This document shows, one piece after another, positions 21,276-33,242 of a stretch of DNA of 64,000 nt. The DNA lies in the NCBI RefSeq assembly GCF_045679555.1, contig NC_092099.1, positions 7,622,576 to 7,686,575 of the forward strand, in the 5' to 3' direction. The stretch is from Salvelinus alpinus (taxonomy: Eukaryota; Chordata; Actinopteri; Salmoniformes; Salmonidae). The position numbers were made by a program, and so were the translations under genes. The notes beneath the pieces were generated by a model. The model was not told where the DNA came from. It did no database searches and worked only from the letters and a program-made list of their open reading frames with translations. Numbering within the stretch: the first letter of the stretch is position 1; each line of letters starts with the position of its first letter.

Positions 21276-22085
21276 CTGAACAAAAAAACGCAACATGTAA
21301 AAGGTTGGTCCCATGTTTCAGGAGCTGAAATGAAAGATCCCAGAAATGTTCTATAAGACTGTCACGTTCTGACCATAGTTCTTTTGTGTTTTATTTGTTT
21401 TAGTGTTGGTCAGGATGTGAGCTGAGTGGGCATTCTATATTGTGTGTCTAGTTTTCACATTTCTATGTTTGGCCTGATATGGTTCTCAATCAGAGGCAGG
21501 TGTTAGTCATTGTCTCTGATTGGGAACCATATTTAGGTAGCCTGTTTTGTGGGTGGTTGTCTTCTGTCTTTGTGTCTATGCACCAGATAGGACTGTTTCG
21601 GTTTTGCCACATTTGTTATTTTGTATTTTGTAGTGTTCACGGTTTTTTCGTTATTAAACATGATGAACACTAACTACGCTGCGTCTTGGTCCGATCCCTG
21701 CTACACCTCCTCTTCAGACGAAGAGGAGGAAGCCGTGACAAAGCCTCAAAAGTTTTTTAGTGAGCATTTCTCCATTGCCAAGATAATCCATCCACATTTA
21801 AAGGTGCACCATATCAAGAAGCTGATTAAACAGCAGGATCATTACACAGGTGCACCTTTTGCTGGGGACAAAAGGCCACTAAAATTTGCATATTTGTCAC
21901 AAAACAATGCCACAGACGTCTGAAGTTCTGAGGGATTGTGCAATTGGTATGCGGACTGCAGGAATGTCCACCAGAGCTGCTGCCAGAGAATTGAATGTTA
22001 ATTTCTCTACCATAAGTCGCCTCCAACATCATTTTTGAGAATTTGGTAGTACATCCAACCAACAATTTTCCTGTCCTGCTAGCCA
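21276..22085 (+). mobile_element. Tc1-like transposon, 5' part, split by a solo LTR
   Basis: Starts CTGAACAAAAAAACGCAACA after TA. Interrupted by the LTR at 21360-21740. The transposase begins at about 21906: MPQTSEVLRDCAIGMRTAGM then STRAAARELNVNFSTISRLQ, the first helix-turn-helix of a fish Tc1 family, and a stop at the next Phe. The catalytic part and right end are missing. Confidence 0.7.
21360..21740 (+). mobile_element. Solo LTR, 381 bp
   Basis: Starts TGTCACG and ends CCGTGACA. Flanks AAGAC (21355-21359) and AAGCC (21741-21745) are a 5-bp target duplication with one mismatch. Contains a probable polyadenylation motif (ATTAAA near 21652) before the last 85 bases. Matches a common salmonid LTR by memory. 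No internal region is present. Inserted in a Tc1-like element and so younger than it. Confidence 0.7.
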
Positions 22086-22089
22086 TTCA

Positions 22090-22269
22090 AAATGTAACGA
22101 TTACTTTTTGGTGTCAGGGAAAATGTATGGAGTAAAAAGTACATTATTTTCCTTAGAAATGTAGTGAAGTAAAAGTTGTCAAAACTATAAATAGTGAAGT
22201 ACAGATACCCCCAAAACTACTTAAGTAGTACTTTAAAGTATTTTTACTTAAGTACTTTACACCACTGTA
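22090..22269. repeat. End of a hAT-like non-autonomous repeat
   Basis: Ends in ACTTAAGTACTTTACACCAC then TG. On the minus strand this is CAGTGGTGTAAAGTACTTAA, a terminus common in salmonid repeats. Only one end is present and no ORF is seen. Confidence 0.45.
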
Positions 22270-22311
22270 GGTGCTTCAATAGAGTCTGACGTTCAGGGGT
22301 GGTTGGACATA

Positions 22312-23916
<1,605 letters not shown>

Positions 23917-23983
23917 TATAAGATGGGGTGCTGGTGAGCTTCTGCCCCCATTTTAGGTCGTCACACAAATATTCCCCCACCCA

Positions 23984-26405
23984 TGTCCATTGAATCAAAG
24001 TAATTACACCTTGCTTTAAGGAAGCCGGTAACTCCCCTTTTTCTATTGATTCTTGAAACATAGCAAGAATGAAAGGAATCAATTTAGCATTGAATGATTT
24101 ATAAATCTCGCTTATTAAACCATCATTTCCAGGGGATCTATTGTACTTAAGGCTTTTAATACAGTCTTTTATCTCAATTTCAGATAACTCATCACAAAAA
24201 TCATTATCTATCTTCTTAGCAATGTTTGCTACATTGTCTAAGAAAATGTCCATATTGGAAGTTGGCTGGGCTGATGTATACAGATTCTGATAAAACTGGG
24301 CAACATGCTGAGAGATTTATTTTGGATTTCATTGGGAGTATTATTAATCATTAATTTACATATGGAAGTCTTCGCCTGTCCTTTTTTCTAAATTAAAGAA
24401 ATATTTTGTATTTTTCTCTCCCTCTTCCATCCATTTTCGTCTTGATCTTACAAACGCTCCCTGAGCGTTTTCCTCGTAGATACAGTCTAACTGCATTTGT
24501 AATGATGATAGCTCCAGTAATTCCTGATTAGTTAGTTCACTTTTTTTTTTAGTATAATCCATTATTCCCTTTATGATGTCATATTCTTTCTCTCTCTTGG
24601 CACGAGCAATTTCTTTCCCCATTGAAATAGCCAAAAGCCTTAATCAAATTTCATTAGCTCCCAGTAACTTCCAAACGTATTCATAACACAGGCACAATTC
24701 CAGTATTTATCATTAATTCCTGCTACTTCCTTCTTAAATACTTCATTCTCTAGTAAAGTCTTGTTCATTTTCCAGTAACCTTTGCTAACTTTTTGTTGTT
24801 GACAAACCATGCATATGTATATTTATTGAGATCCCTTTGTGGTCTGTTAAAAATCAATGGTTCAATCGAGACTGTATCAACCTTGTCAGCCATATCTTCA
24901 GATATCAGCCAGAAATCAATACAGGATTGTATAGATAAATCTTTGGTACTCCATGTAAACATAATGTTATCTGGGTTCTTATGTCTCCAAATATCTAGAA
25001 CACCTAACCTTAGACATATATTCCTTATCTCACAAACAGAATTGCTATCCTTAGGAGGCCATCTATCTAGATTATCATGTAATACTGTATTAAAATCTCC
25101 ACCCCATATTACTTTGGCCAATGGAAATATGGACATAATTTTACTTATTTTCCTCTCAATGTCTCTAAATAAAATACAGTTACTTGACTTGTTATTGTAA
25201 GCATAAGTATTTAAAACAATGAATTGAACATGGTTGACATCTACCAATAGTATAATCCATCTCCCTGTATTATCTGCTTCATGACTCAATATATGACCCT
25301 TAAAGTCACCTTTTAAAATAGCGACACCTACTGATCGATTAGTACCAAATGAAAACCAAATATCGTTCCCCAATTGACACTTCCAAAACGCAGTATCTGT
25401 GGAACAGGCATGAGTTTCTTGAATGAAATAAAAGTCGGCACTCTTACTCTTACAATATAAAAATAAAGATTTCCTTTTCAAAATATTACGGATTCCCCTG
25501 GCATTAATAGAAAAAACCGAAATGGACATTTACTATCACAGTAACTACACGAAGAACATTAAACTTGTTTTCAAATGAATCGGGTTCTCACAAAAAGAAA
25601 AGTTCTTACTAGTTGCAAATAAAAACAGTCCTTTGCACCACGCAAGTGGTTGATCTAAATTATATATATATTTTTTTTTTATACAAGTGCAAATAACATT
25701 GTACCGTAGATTGGTAAAAACGAATAGCCATCAAGCTAACATTAAGTGTCAGTGCGAATTTCCCTGACATAAAAAATATATATATATAAAAAAAGTTTGG
25801 CTCACACAAACAATGCTCTTTCCTCAAGAAATATAATGTTTTATCAGATGCAAATAAAACTCAGTCCTGCACAACTCACTTGATAAATCCAGCAGTCAAC
25901 AAACTAGGCGTCAGCGTGAATTTCCCTTCCATTAACAAAAGCCTTAGCTCCCGCAAAGTATGCACTTTTCCCTTCCTTGCTCTCTCAATCAGACGATTCC
26001 GAGCTTCTTTGTCAAATGCTGTCAGATCCTCAGGTTGTTCTTCTTTAAATAGTCATTTTTCTTTGCACTTTTCCATGTCATATCCTTCGCTGTCCTGGAG
26101 ATGAATCTCATGATCACCGGTCGTGGTGGCTGGTTGTTGTCCCCATCTCCCAGCCTACCCAGGCGGTGCACTACACCCAGAGAACCTGCAACAACATTTC
26201 GCTCCTCCTATTGCCCTGCAAATGTCAATGAGCCAGCTACAGGACAACGCAACATTGAACATTCAGGTTGCAAAGCAGGAGAAGAAACTCACTGAAATGG
26301 AGTCAAAGGTAAACGAGAATGGCCGGTATAGTCGGAGATGGAATCTTCGAATTTAAGGAATAGCAGAAAAATCTGACGAGAACATCAAAGTCAGAGTGAA
26401 GGACT
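23984..26405 (-). mobile_element. L1-type LINE with inverted 5' end
   Basis: Minus strand: ORF2 endonuclease 25529-24765 (SISVFSINARGIRNILKR, FIQETHA, WGGDFNTVLHDNLD), linker 24634-24356 and RT start 24253-23990 (SPGNDGLISEIYKSFNAK). Upstream on the same strand lies the carboxy part of ORF1 (VIMRFISRTAKDMTWKSAKK, about 26120-25900). Beyond about 26125 the strand flips: plus-strand ORF1 coiled-coil codons KQEKKLTEMESKVNENGRYS then RRWNLRI (26270-26355). Stops and frameshifts are scattered. The 3' half of ORF2 is missing at the left edge. The inversion matches twin priming. Confidence 0.75.
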
Positions 26406-26935
26406 GGAAGTTGCTCCTTGGTTGTGGTATTCGGGTATGAATTGCATTCACCCCCCTTTTTTACACTGCAAGCATATGAGTGAGTTTCAATAATGCCTAT
26501 TTTCTCCTTGGAAGTTTCAACATCCATTATCTCTGCAACAGTTTGGTCATGTCCCGATTACATGCTACTAGCTATGAAGACGTTAGCAGGCTAACTTAAC
26601 TACACACGCTGAAACTTTTCGATAGCTAGTTTGTTCGTTGGAAATCGTAAAAAATATGTCAATGGTTTGATTAATTACAAAATTACTCATTGTATGGTTA
26701 GATATCATTTTTTGGTGAAAAAACAAACAAATTGCAACTGCAGTCTAAAACTATAAACTTTGTGAGAAAAGCCTAAAATTGTTCCTCACCTGGAAATGTT
26801 ACACCCTCTCATATCGCTATCTTGGGTGCAACCGGGCACTCTTGTAAAATAGATGTTTAATGTCAATGTGACTCCCTGTTTAAATAAAAGCTAAATACAA
26901 TTTAAAAAACATTAACACAAACACAGGATATGGGG
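26406..26935. other. No gene recognised
   Basis: AT-rich DNA between the L1 and the transporter relic. It probably belongs to an intron of the dead transporter gene (inference). No exon could be identified. Confidence 0.4.
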
Positions 26936-26939
26936 TACA

Positions 26940-27291
26940 CATGGTATTACATACCAGGCCCTACTGCACCTGCATTCCAGCACCATTCCAGCATCTGGAA
27001 TTGACTCAACATGTTTGAGGTGGGGGATCAATACATGTGGGGGAAGAGGTGGCTGTCGAATGTATGATTCTGATATGTACAGGTAAGTTCATTGTGTGTG
27101 TGTGTTGGGGGGCGTCCATGTTTGTGTCCGTACTCCGAGGTGTGTTTGAATATGAATGAGCAGCAGTGTTGTGATGTGTCCTATCCCATCCTTGCAGAGT
27201 GATCTTCCTTGGCCTCATCACATGTCTCAGTGGCTCCTCCTTAGGAGGGAGGGGGACACCACCACGGGACAGACCCCACACTCATCGCTAG
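26940..27291 (+). pseudogene. OATP1-type organic anion transporter relic (SLCO1-like), last exons
   Basis: Exon a (about 26940-27082) reads, after a frame slip, GIDSTCLRWGINTCGGRGGC then RMYDSDMYR and ends at a perfect donor AG|GTAAGT. Exon b starts at 27198 after TTGCAG and continues VIFLGLITCLS, with stop at 27289-27291. The Cys-rich IDSTC-LRWG-CGGRG-CR-YDS signature just before the last membrane helix is characteristic of SLCO transporters, and the CGGRG form fits the SLCO1 group. Decay: a slip before the IDSTC block (CIPAP lies in another frame), and the final membrane helix is replaced by SGSSLGGRGTPPRDRP. No upstream transporter exon was found in this window. Such proteins move bile acids and hormone conjugates across the plasma membrane; this copy cannot. 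Confidence 0.6.
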
Positions 27292-27730
27292 AGATTGAAC
27301 TTCAGACTCCCTCCAAAACCACTGAACCCCTCAACACAGAAAGAGATTAAGGTGCACACCCTTAGAGGGAGCCGGAACAGGATAACTCCCTCCAAACTCA
27401 CAAAGACACAGAGGAGGAGGAACTATCCAACACCCAGGGAGAGAGAACGAGTGACCTCAGTCGAACACAGTCAGAAAGAGGAGGTGGAAGAGGCGTTAGA
27501 TAGAGGACAAGGTTACCCCAGAGGCCATTCCTCCTATTCATGTGAGCAAGAAAGAGCAGAGGGAGAGGTCATAGTGATTCACACCCACAGAGAGAAAGAC
27601 TACCCACACAACCTCTTGGTTGAGATGAACCACACAGAGGTAGAGGCAGAGGGCCTTCAGGGCTAGCCAGTCAGCCTGCCTGCTCTGATCCTCAAGTCAA
27701 TTGTATTTAAATTCATGTTCATTAAAGATT
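27292..27730 (+). other. Possible former 3' end of the transporter relic
   Basis: An open charged stretch (about 27346-27666; HTLRGSRNRITPSKLTKTQR, EEVEEALDRGQGY) continues after exon b in another frame and ends in TAG, followed by ATTAAAG at 27721. It could be the old cytoplasmic tail and 3' UTR. A chance ORF is possible. Confidence 0.3.
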
Positions 27731-27829
27731 TGTATTCAAGAATTGAAAAGTCCCATTTACTTAATGATCATTTTTCCCTGTCTTCAACCCTCAAGAACCA
27801 GGGTGAGTCTGGGTCACCCTTTTACTGGG

Positions 27830-27960
27830 CAAACAACTTGCATATCGTCATGGACTAGGCCGAAACGTTAATCTTTTAACCTTGCCTGAATAAAACAATG
27901 CATTTTTTTATAGTGAGCAAGAGTTGCGCTTTTTCCTTTTCTATGATGATTCAAATTTTG
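27830..27960. repeat. Interspersed repeat scrap
   Basis: The block around GGCCGAAACGTTAATCTTTT followed by TGAATAAAACAATGCATTTT resembles a dispersed salmonid repeat known to me from other loci. No second copy is in this window. Confidence 0.3.
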
Positions 27961-28237
27961 GGTTGCACCTCAACTCAACGTTGGTTGAGCGCCCTCCGTT
28001 TTTGTTGTTGTCAAATCATTTTTTTTTTTTTTAAATGTACAAAGTAAATTATGAAAAGCATTCAAATTGGGATGTTTCCCACTTATTTACACAACCTACT
28101 CTACACTTGCAAAGTGAAAGTTTATAGAAAAGTTCTGAAATTAAGTAGTAAACAGAAGAAAAGAACTGAATTTAATTATAATGCGAATAATTTAATGGTC
28201 TATGGTTCAATCCCATTTCTGAAGGTCTGATGAATAA

Positions 28238-30725
28238 TTAATATTGTTCCTCCTCTTCCTTGTGGCAGGCGCAGCAGCACACTGCCCTCCAAAGCCTGCA
28301 AAATAATCGCCGGACTGCCCCTTTCCTAGCTCTGCATGGAACATCCAGTGTCACGTCCTTGGTGACGTGTGGGGAGACATCCGGGATGACCACAGCAACA
28401 TCCTCTGGAAAGGGAAACAGAATGAAAACAAATGCAAACCGTAGGTTCTAAACACTGGCCCGTTGAAAGGTTCTACTAAGATGTCATGACAAACAGCACC
28501 AGTCAGAGTGCTCTCTAAGTGTTACCTGCTTGGATTTCAGCTTGCAGAGTGGCGAAGACGGCCATCGTGAGAGTCCTTTCTTCAGGTGTGATGTCCACAA
28601 CCTCCAAGAGGGAAGAGATGGGCTTTGCCTCTGTATTAGGGGTGATGTCCACAACATTCAGGTGGGAAGAAGCCAGATCTGCCTCTGTGTTAGGGGTGAT
28701 GTCCTCAACCTCCAGGTGGGAAGAAGCCTGGTCTGCCTCTGTATTAGGGGTGATGTCCACAACCTCCAGGTGGGAAGACGCAGAGTCTGCCTCTGTGTTA
28801 GTGGTGATGTCCACAACATCTAGGTGGGAAGAAGCCGGGTCTGCCTCTGTGTCAGTGGTGATGTTTTGAACCTCCAAGAGGGAAGATGCCGGGTCTGCCT
28901 CTGTATTAAGGGTTATGTCCACAACATTCAGGTGGAAAGAAGCCTGGTCTGCCTCTGTATTAGGGGTGATGTCCACAACCTCCAGGTGGGAAGAAGTCTG
29001 GTCTGCCTCTGTATTAGGGGTGATGTCTACAACCTCTAGGTGGGAAGAAGCCAGGTCTGTGTTATGGGTGACAACAACAATTCTGATGAGCTCTACTACT
29101 ACATGGCACCAAGATGTCATCAGAACAGGCATCTGTCAGAGTGCTCTCTATCATTGCTACTCACCTGCTTGGATGTCTGCTGGTAGTGTGGTGGAAACGG
29201 CCACCGTGAGGACAGGGGGGACTGGTAGGGTGGCTGCAGGGGGCTGGAAGCAGCTCTGCACCGCGTCCGCCACAAAGGCACAGACCGAGCTCATATAAAA
29301 AGGGCTCTGGAGGTCATCCGTGGAGAAGGACCGACTGATTCTCCCGAGGATCGACCGCACAGAGTCAAAAGCAGCAGCCCGGGAGAATGGGATGTGAGGG
29401 GAAGGGTCCTTTAACATGCAGGAGAGCTTCTCCACTACGGCCGCCACCATGCCCACGGCCATCCCGCTTATTAGGATTGGGTGCTCTGAATGGCCTTCCT
29501 CTGGCTGAAGCCACAGGGCCAGGAGGAGCCTGGGAACCACCTCCACCACCACCTGAGATGGGCTGAGCAGGTTGCTACGGGGCTCATTGGACTGCTCGCC
29601 CAGAATGCTCCTCACAGCTCTCTCCACGATGCTGTGGACTTTAGGATCGCTGAAATCAACAAAAAGGAGAAGACAAAGCTAAACAATGTGCAATGTGCTC
29701 ACAGAGAACCCTGTCTTTGTCTGTTTCTGCCTAGTTCCAGATGTGTAGATAAATGGATCAAGTCATATGCAGGGCAGTACATGGAACTCACATGTCAGCT
29801 GGCGGGGTGGAGTGCATGGAGCGGCGGAGCTTGCAGGAAGCCTCGTGCTCTATGTTCATCATTTTTAGGCAAGTGTTTACTTCCCAGGCCTGCAGTATGA
29901 AACAGGAAGTCCCATTAGTGTAATTTCACAACAGATCTATTATTTTGTGCTAACTCGATGTTGAAAGGCTAGTAAAGAGCTCCCTAACTTGTAGTATGTC
30001 TCTAACTCTCATTCTCTTACCAGCCGAGCGAGGTCGTTTCCCTCCTCCAAGGTTTCCTTCCACACCCTTCACATAAAACACAGAGCAATTCAACTTTCCT
30101 GGCTTCTTATTTTTCTGTTGTTTATTTTACCCACACCTGGAGTGCTGCTGGTGGCAGGGAATGGCAGTGAAGGTGAGTGCTGACGTGGTACTCACCTCTC
30201 CCTAAGGGATTTTTTGCCCTGAGACACCAGCCAGTTGCTCATGTGCTCTGTGGTGACATGGGGCGGGACCTGGCCTTGACTCTGGAGCAGCAGATAGTGG
30301 ACCATGAGCTTCTTCTGCAAGATGAGGTAAGGTGTGAGACCGTGCCACGAAATACCATATCATGTGCTTGCAGAAGGACCTCTCGCAACATTTCACAACT
30401 GCTCATGCCTCACAATTTGGAAGTGATATTAAGAACTCTTATGACCAACTTCTCTAAACTGTCTTGAAATACAACTCTCTTTCTGTTGTTTATGTTTTTG
30501 TGGGATGAATCTTACCTGTTTATTGTAATATGTTTCCTCCCAGCAGGCCTGCAGAGTCTGAAAATAAAGGCTGCTTCTACAGAATTCCTTTGAAGATAAT
30601 GAAAATAATTATGCTTTGTTATGCACATTATGCACAGGCATTTACAGTATGCTAAAATTAATTTCTCCTAAGATTACCTTTGTGGGACCATAAGTGAACT
30701 CCGGAATGCACAAAACCCTATCCAT
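28238..30725 (-). CDS. Uncharacterised fish protein with 18-residue repeats, 8 exons, 533 aa
   Basis: Exons in order of translation: 30725-30678, 30587-30516, 30314-30196, 30066-30021, 29889-29792, 29649-29165, 29092-28526, 28404-28238. All introns are GT-AG, phases agree, and the sum is 1602 bases (533 codons plus TAA). The start is MDRVLCIPEFTYGPTK. The N-terminal half is helical, e.g. KKLMVHYLLLQSQGQ, VTTEHMSNWLVSQGKK, DPKVHSIVERAVRSILGEQ. Exon 7 holds nine copies of an 18-residue acidic unit (typical form NTEADQASSHLEVVDITP). The last exon ends in a basic, Cys-rich tail (RRLFCRLWRAVCCCACHKEE) that could bind or be lipidated at a membrane. I recall related tails in other fish predicted proteins but know no function. 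No signal peptide or membrane helix is evident. The gene looks intact. Confidence 0.75.
28575..29060 (-). repeat. Coding minisatellite, 54-bp unit, about nine copies
   Basis: Direct repeats with unit GGGGTGATGTCCACAACCTC (first 20 of 54 bases) lie within exon 7 of the 28238-30725 gene. Unit length is a multiple of three, so gain or loss of units keeps frame. Units differ at several positions, including codons for Q/P/S/L after EAD. Confidence 0.8.
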
Positions 30726-30726
30726 G

Positions 30727-31370
30727 GTAAGATGGGAAAGAAATGCAGCGCTATAGATATACGGGATGCTCTAGAGATAACAGGAATGACTTAAAGTCGC
30801 GAATGATCAATGACTGTGGAGTCGTCCAGTATGCTGCACTTAGAATTGAGTTGTAGGCGATGTTTGGCGCCAAATAGAATGTTTACATTCTATTGCCATG
30901 GAGAAATGGAATGTGTAGAACCTGTATAAATGGGTATGCTTCTATGTCTTTATTTCGTGAAAGATTAAGCTCTTTATTACGTCATAATGTGTATATGAGG
31001 AAGTAGGAGCCCGTCCCGATTCATGACGCGATTATCCAGATGCATGTTGCTTAGACCTACTAATCCAACCTTGGTTTACAAGTTAAATAAACAGATTTGT
31101 ATTGGCATATATAAACAATCAACCACATCCATTTAAAGCAATGATTGTCAATTGAAAATGTGGTTGTTGTGTTATCCTGTTGTGCGCCTTGAGTGTCAGT
31201 CCCCTAAAGCACATTATTCCAATATTTCCGAGCTCTGAATTGACACAATGAACACTTTTGCAAAGATATTCGGTTAAAAATAAGAGTATGAATGACAATA
31301 AACGTATGACTTGGATTGTATGCATAATAGTGTAGTAAACAATATCGCTCAGCGTGGGATCTTTTGGTGT
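30727..31370. other. Upstream flank of the 28238-30725 gene
   Basis: Would hold the promoter and 5' UTR of that minus-strand gene. No clear promoter motif or repeat is recognised. Confidence 0.35.
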
Positions 31371-31905
31371 TTGGAAAGTATCCGTTATAAGTTCTCTCAC
31401 GTCACCCCGCTCCTCCGCTCTCTCCACTGGCTTCCAGTTGAAGCTCGCATCCGCTACAAGACCATGGTGCTTGCCTACGGAGCTGTGAGGGGAACGGCAC
31501 CTCCGTACCTTCAGGCTCTGATCAGACCCTACGCCCAAACAAGGGCACTGCGTTCATCCACCTCTGGCCTGCTCGCCTCCCTACCTCTGAGGAAGTACAG
31601 TTCCCGCTCAGCCCAGTCAAAACTGTTCGCTGCTCTGGCACCCCAATGGTGGAACAAACTCCCTCACGACGCCAGGTCAGCGGAGTCAATCACCACCTTC
31701 CGGAGACACCTGAAACCCCACCTCTTTAAGGAATACCTAGGATAGGATAAAGTAATCCTTCTAACCCCCCCCCCTTAAAAGAGTTAGATGCACTATTGTA
31801 AAGTGGTTGTTCCACTGGATATCATAAGGTGAATGCACCAATTTGTAAGTCGCTGTGGATAAGAGCGTCTGCTAAATGACTTAAATGTAATGTAAATGTA
31901 AATAA
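31371..31905 (+). mobile_element. L2/CR1-group LINE, 3' end
   Basis: The ORF end reads HVTPLLRSLHWLPVEARIRY then WWNKLPHDARSAESITTFRR and HLKPHLFKEYL, the carboxy terminus of a fish LINE reverse transcriptase protein, stopping at 31743-31745. The 3' UTR includes GTAAGTCGCTGTGGATAAGA and ends in ATGTAAATG repeats near 31905. It is 5'-truncated. The last 40 bases of unique 3' UTR match the SINE tail at 19200-19240. Confidence 0.75.
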
Positions 31906-32050
31906 GTCGCCATGGCACGTATCACTTCGTTGTCTTGTTGGTAATAGTAAAAATGCATGACAGTCCGCATTGTAATGGTCTAACAGGTGCTTTTCATTTT
32001 GTTTCTCACATTAAACACATTTGAGAACTGAATTGCTTACAGTTGTACCT

Positions 32051-32545
32051 ATGATGCACAGACACACTAAAGCTGTACAGTGTAGTTTGAATAGTCAAGC
32101 TGTACAGTGTAGTTTGAATAGTCAGTTTCAATTATTTGCAGATGTATTCCCTATTATTTACAAATCGAAAGATGTAACATTTGAAATGAATGTGGCAGAA
32201 CAGTTTAGCATAGAGTTCCTGTGGGAGTCTTCTCCTTCAGTCTTTTTGCCTCCTAGGCCTCGTTTCTCATTACATGGGATTTCCCCAGTGCCAACTTCAC
32301 ATGAGATGGCCGCTGTCTACTGTCATGTGGTGCTGAATGACAGATATCGCTATGCCGATATTGCTGCTGTCCATGGTCCTGAAATATACAATCTTGGCTA
32401 TTTGCATATGTACGACCGTCCAAACTTGACCCCCCACACATACACACACATTAATGCTAATCTCTCACACACTTTTGAACATTGCACAACCTGCAATGAG
32501 ACACTGAAAGAGCATTTTATTTCATGTGTGTTTGTGTTTGAATAA
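32051..32545 (+). other. Unassigned ORF, 165 codons
   Basis: Open from ATG at 32051 to the TAA near 32545. Composition is ordinary (e.g. FADVFPIIYKSKDVTF, CHVVLNDRYRYADIAAVHG). A 27-bp block (AGCTGTACAGTGTAGTTTGA...) is duplicated in tandem at about 32069-32122. I recognise no domain. There is no supporting splice or promoter context, so it may be chance. Confidence 0.2.
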
Positions 32546-32749
32546 AGACCCGAAGAATGAAATCAAAGCTGCTTTCAATTCATGGTGGCTCTGAATAAGT
32601 CTTGACGGAGACAGAGCTTGTTTTGCCAAGGAAAGTGAAAAGGACTGAGGGAAAGTAAAATGGATGATACATGGAAGAACCTCAAAGAACATTGCATTTT
32701 CAAGATCATGTAACATCAAACATAACATCAAAATGCATCTTATATTCCT

Positions 32750-32980
32750 GCCCTTACAGAAAAACCACATGATTTCAACTTACATTTTATGTGAAATCAT
32801 TTGAAAACATGTTTTGGAACACAACGTGATCACATTTTCACATGTGTAGTTTAATGTAATCACATGTTGCTTTACATGTTATCACATTATCTTCACATAA
32901 GATTACATGAAAACATGTTTTTGGAACACTTCCCGTGTTCACATGTGAAATTCATGTGGTTTTTGCGTAAACGCCCTGCA
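32750..32980. mobile_element. Short inverted-repeat element (MITE-like), about 230 bp
   Basis: The left end CCCTTACAGAAAAACCACAT is answered at the right by the inverse of GGGCGTTTACGCAAAAACCA. The interior is dense in CACATG/CATGTG words, so the whole can fold back on itself. No ORF. Superfamily unknown; target duplication not clear. Confidence 0.5.
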
Positions 32981-33242
32981 GTTCCACACTCAAGGTTCTT
33001 AATAATGCTTTAAAATGCACATGTACGATTGTACATGTGTAATGGGTTGAAAACAAAGTCACTAAAACAGACAGCCATTTATTATACCCCACCCCCCAAT
33101 TTGTTAATGTATTTGTCTTAATTAATCTAAATTGTATTTTCTACACACTTTAGCGTTAGCAGTCCATCAAGTCAATAGATGGCGCTGTTGCACTGTTGTA
33201 GCAGGATAAACAGCAAGTTCTGGCCAAGCTGTCACCATTCTG

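Noticed and set aside
26950-27082. Functional last exons of a transporter
   Set aside because: A frame slip before the conserved block and loss of the last membrane helix argue against function.
28519-29039. Plus-strand ORFs with repeats of SGDVHNLQVGRS type
   Set aside because: Opposite strand of the 54-bp coding repeats; the minus strand has matching splice phases and the plus strand does not.
30177-30467. Plus-strand ORF LALTLEQQIVDHELLLQDE
   Set aside because: Antisense of exon 3 of the 28238-30725 gene, whose splice sites and phase fit on the minus strand.
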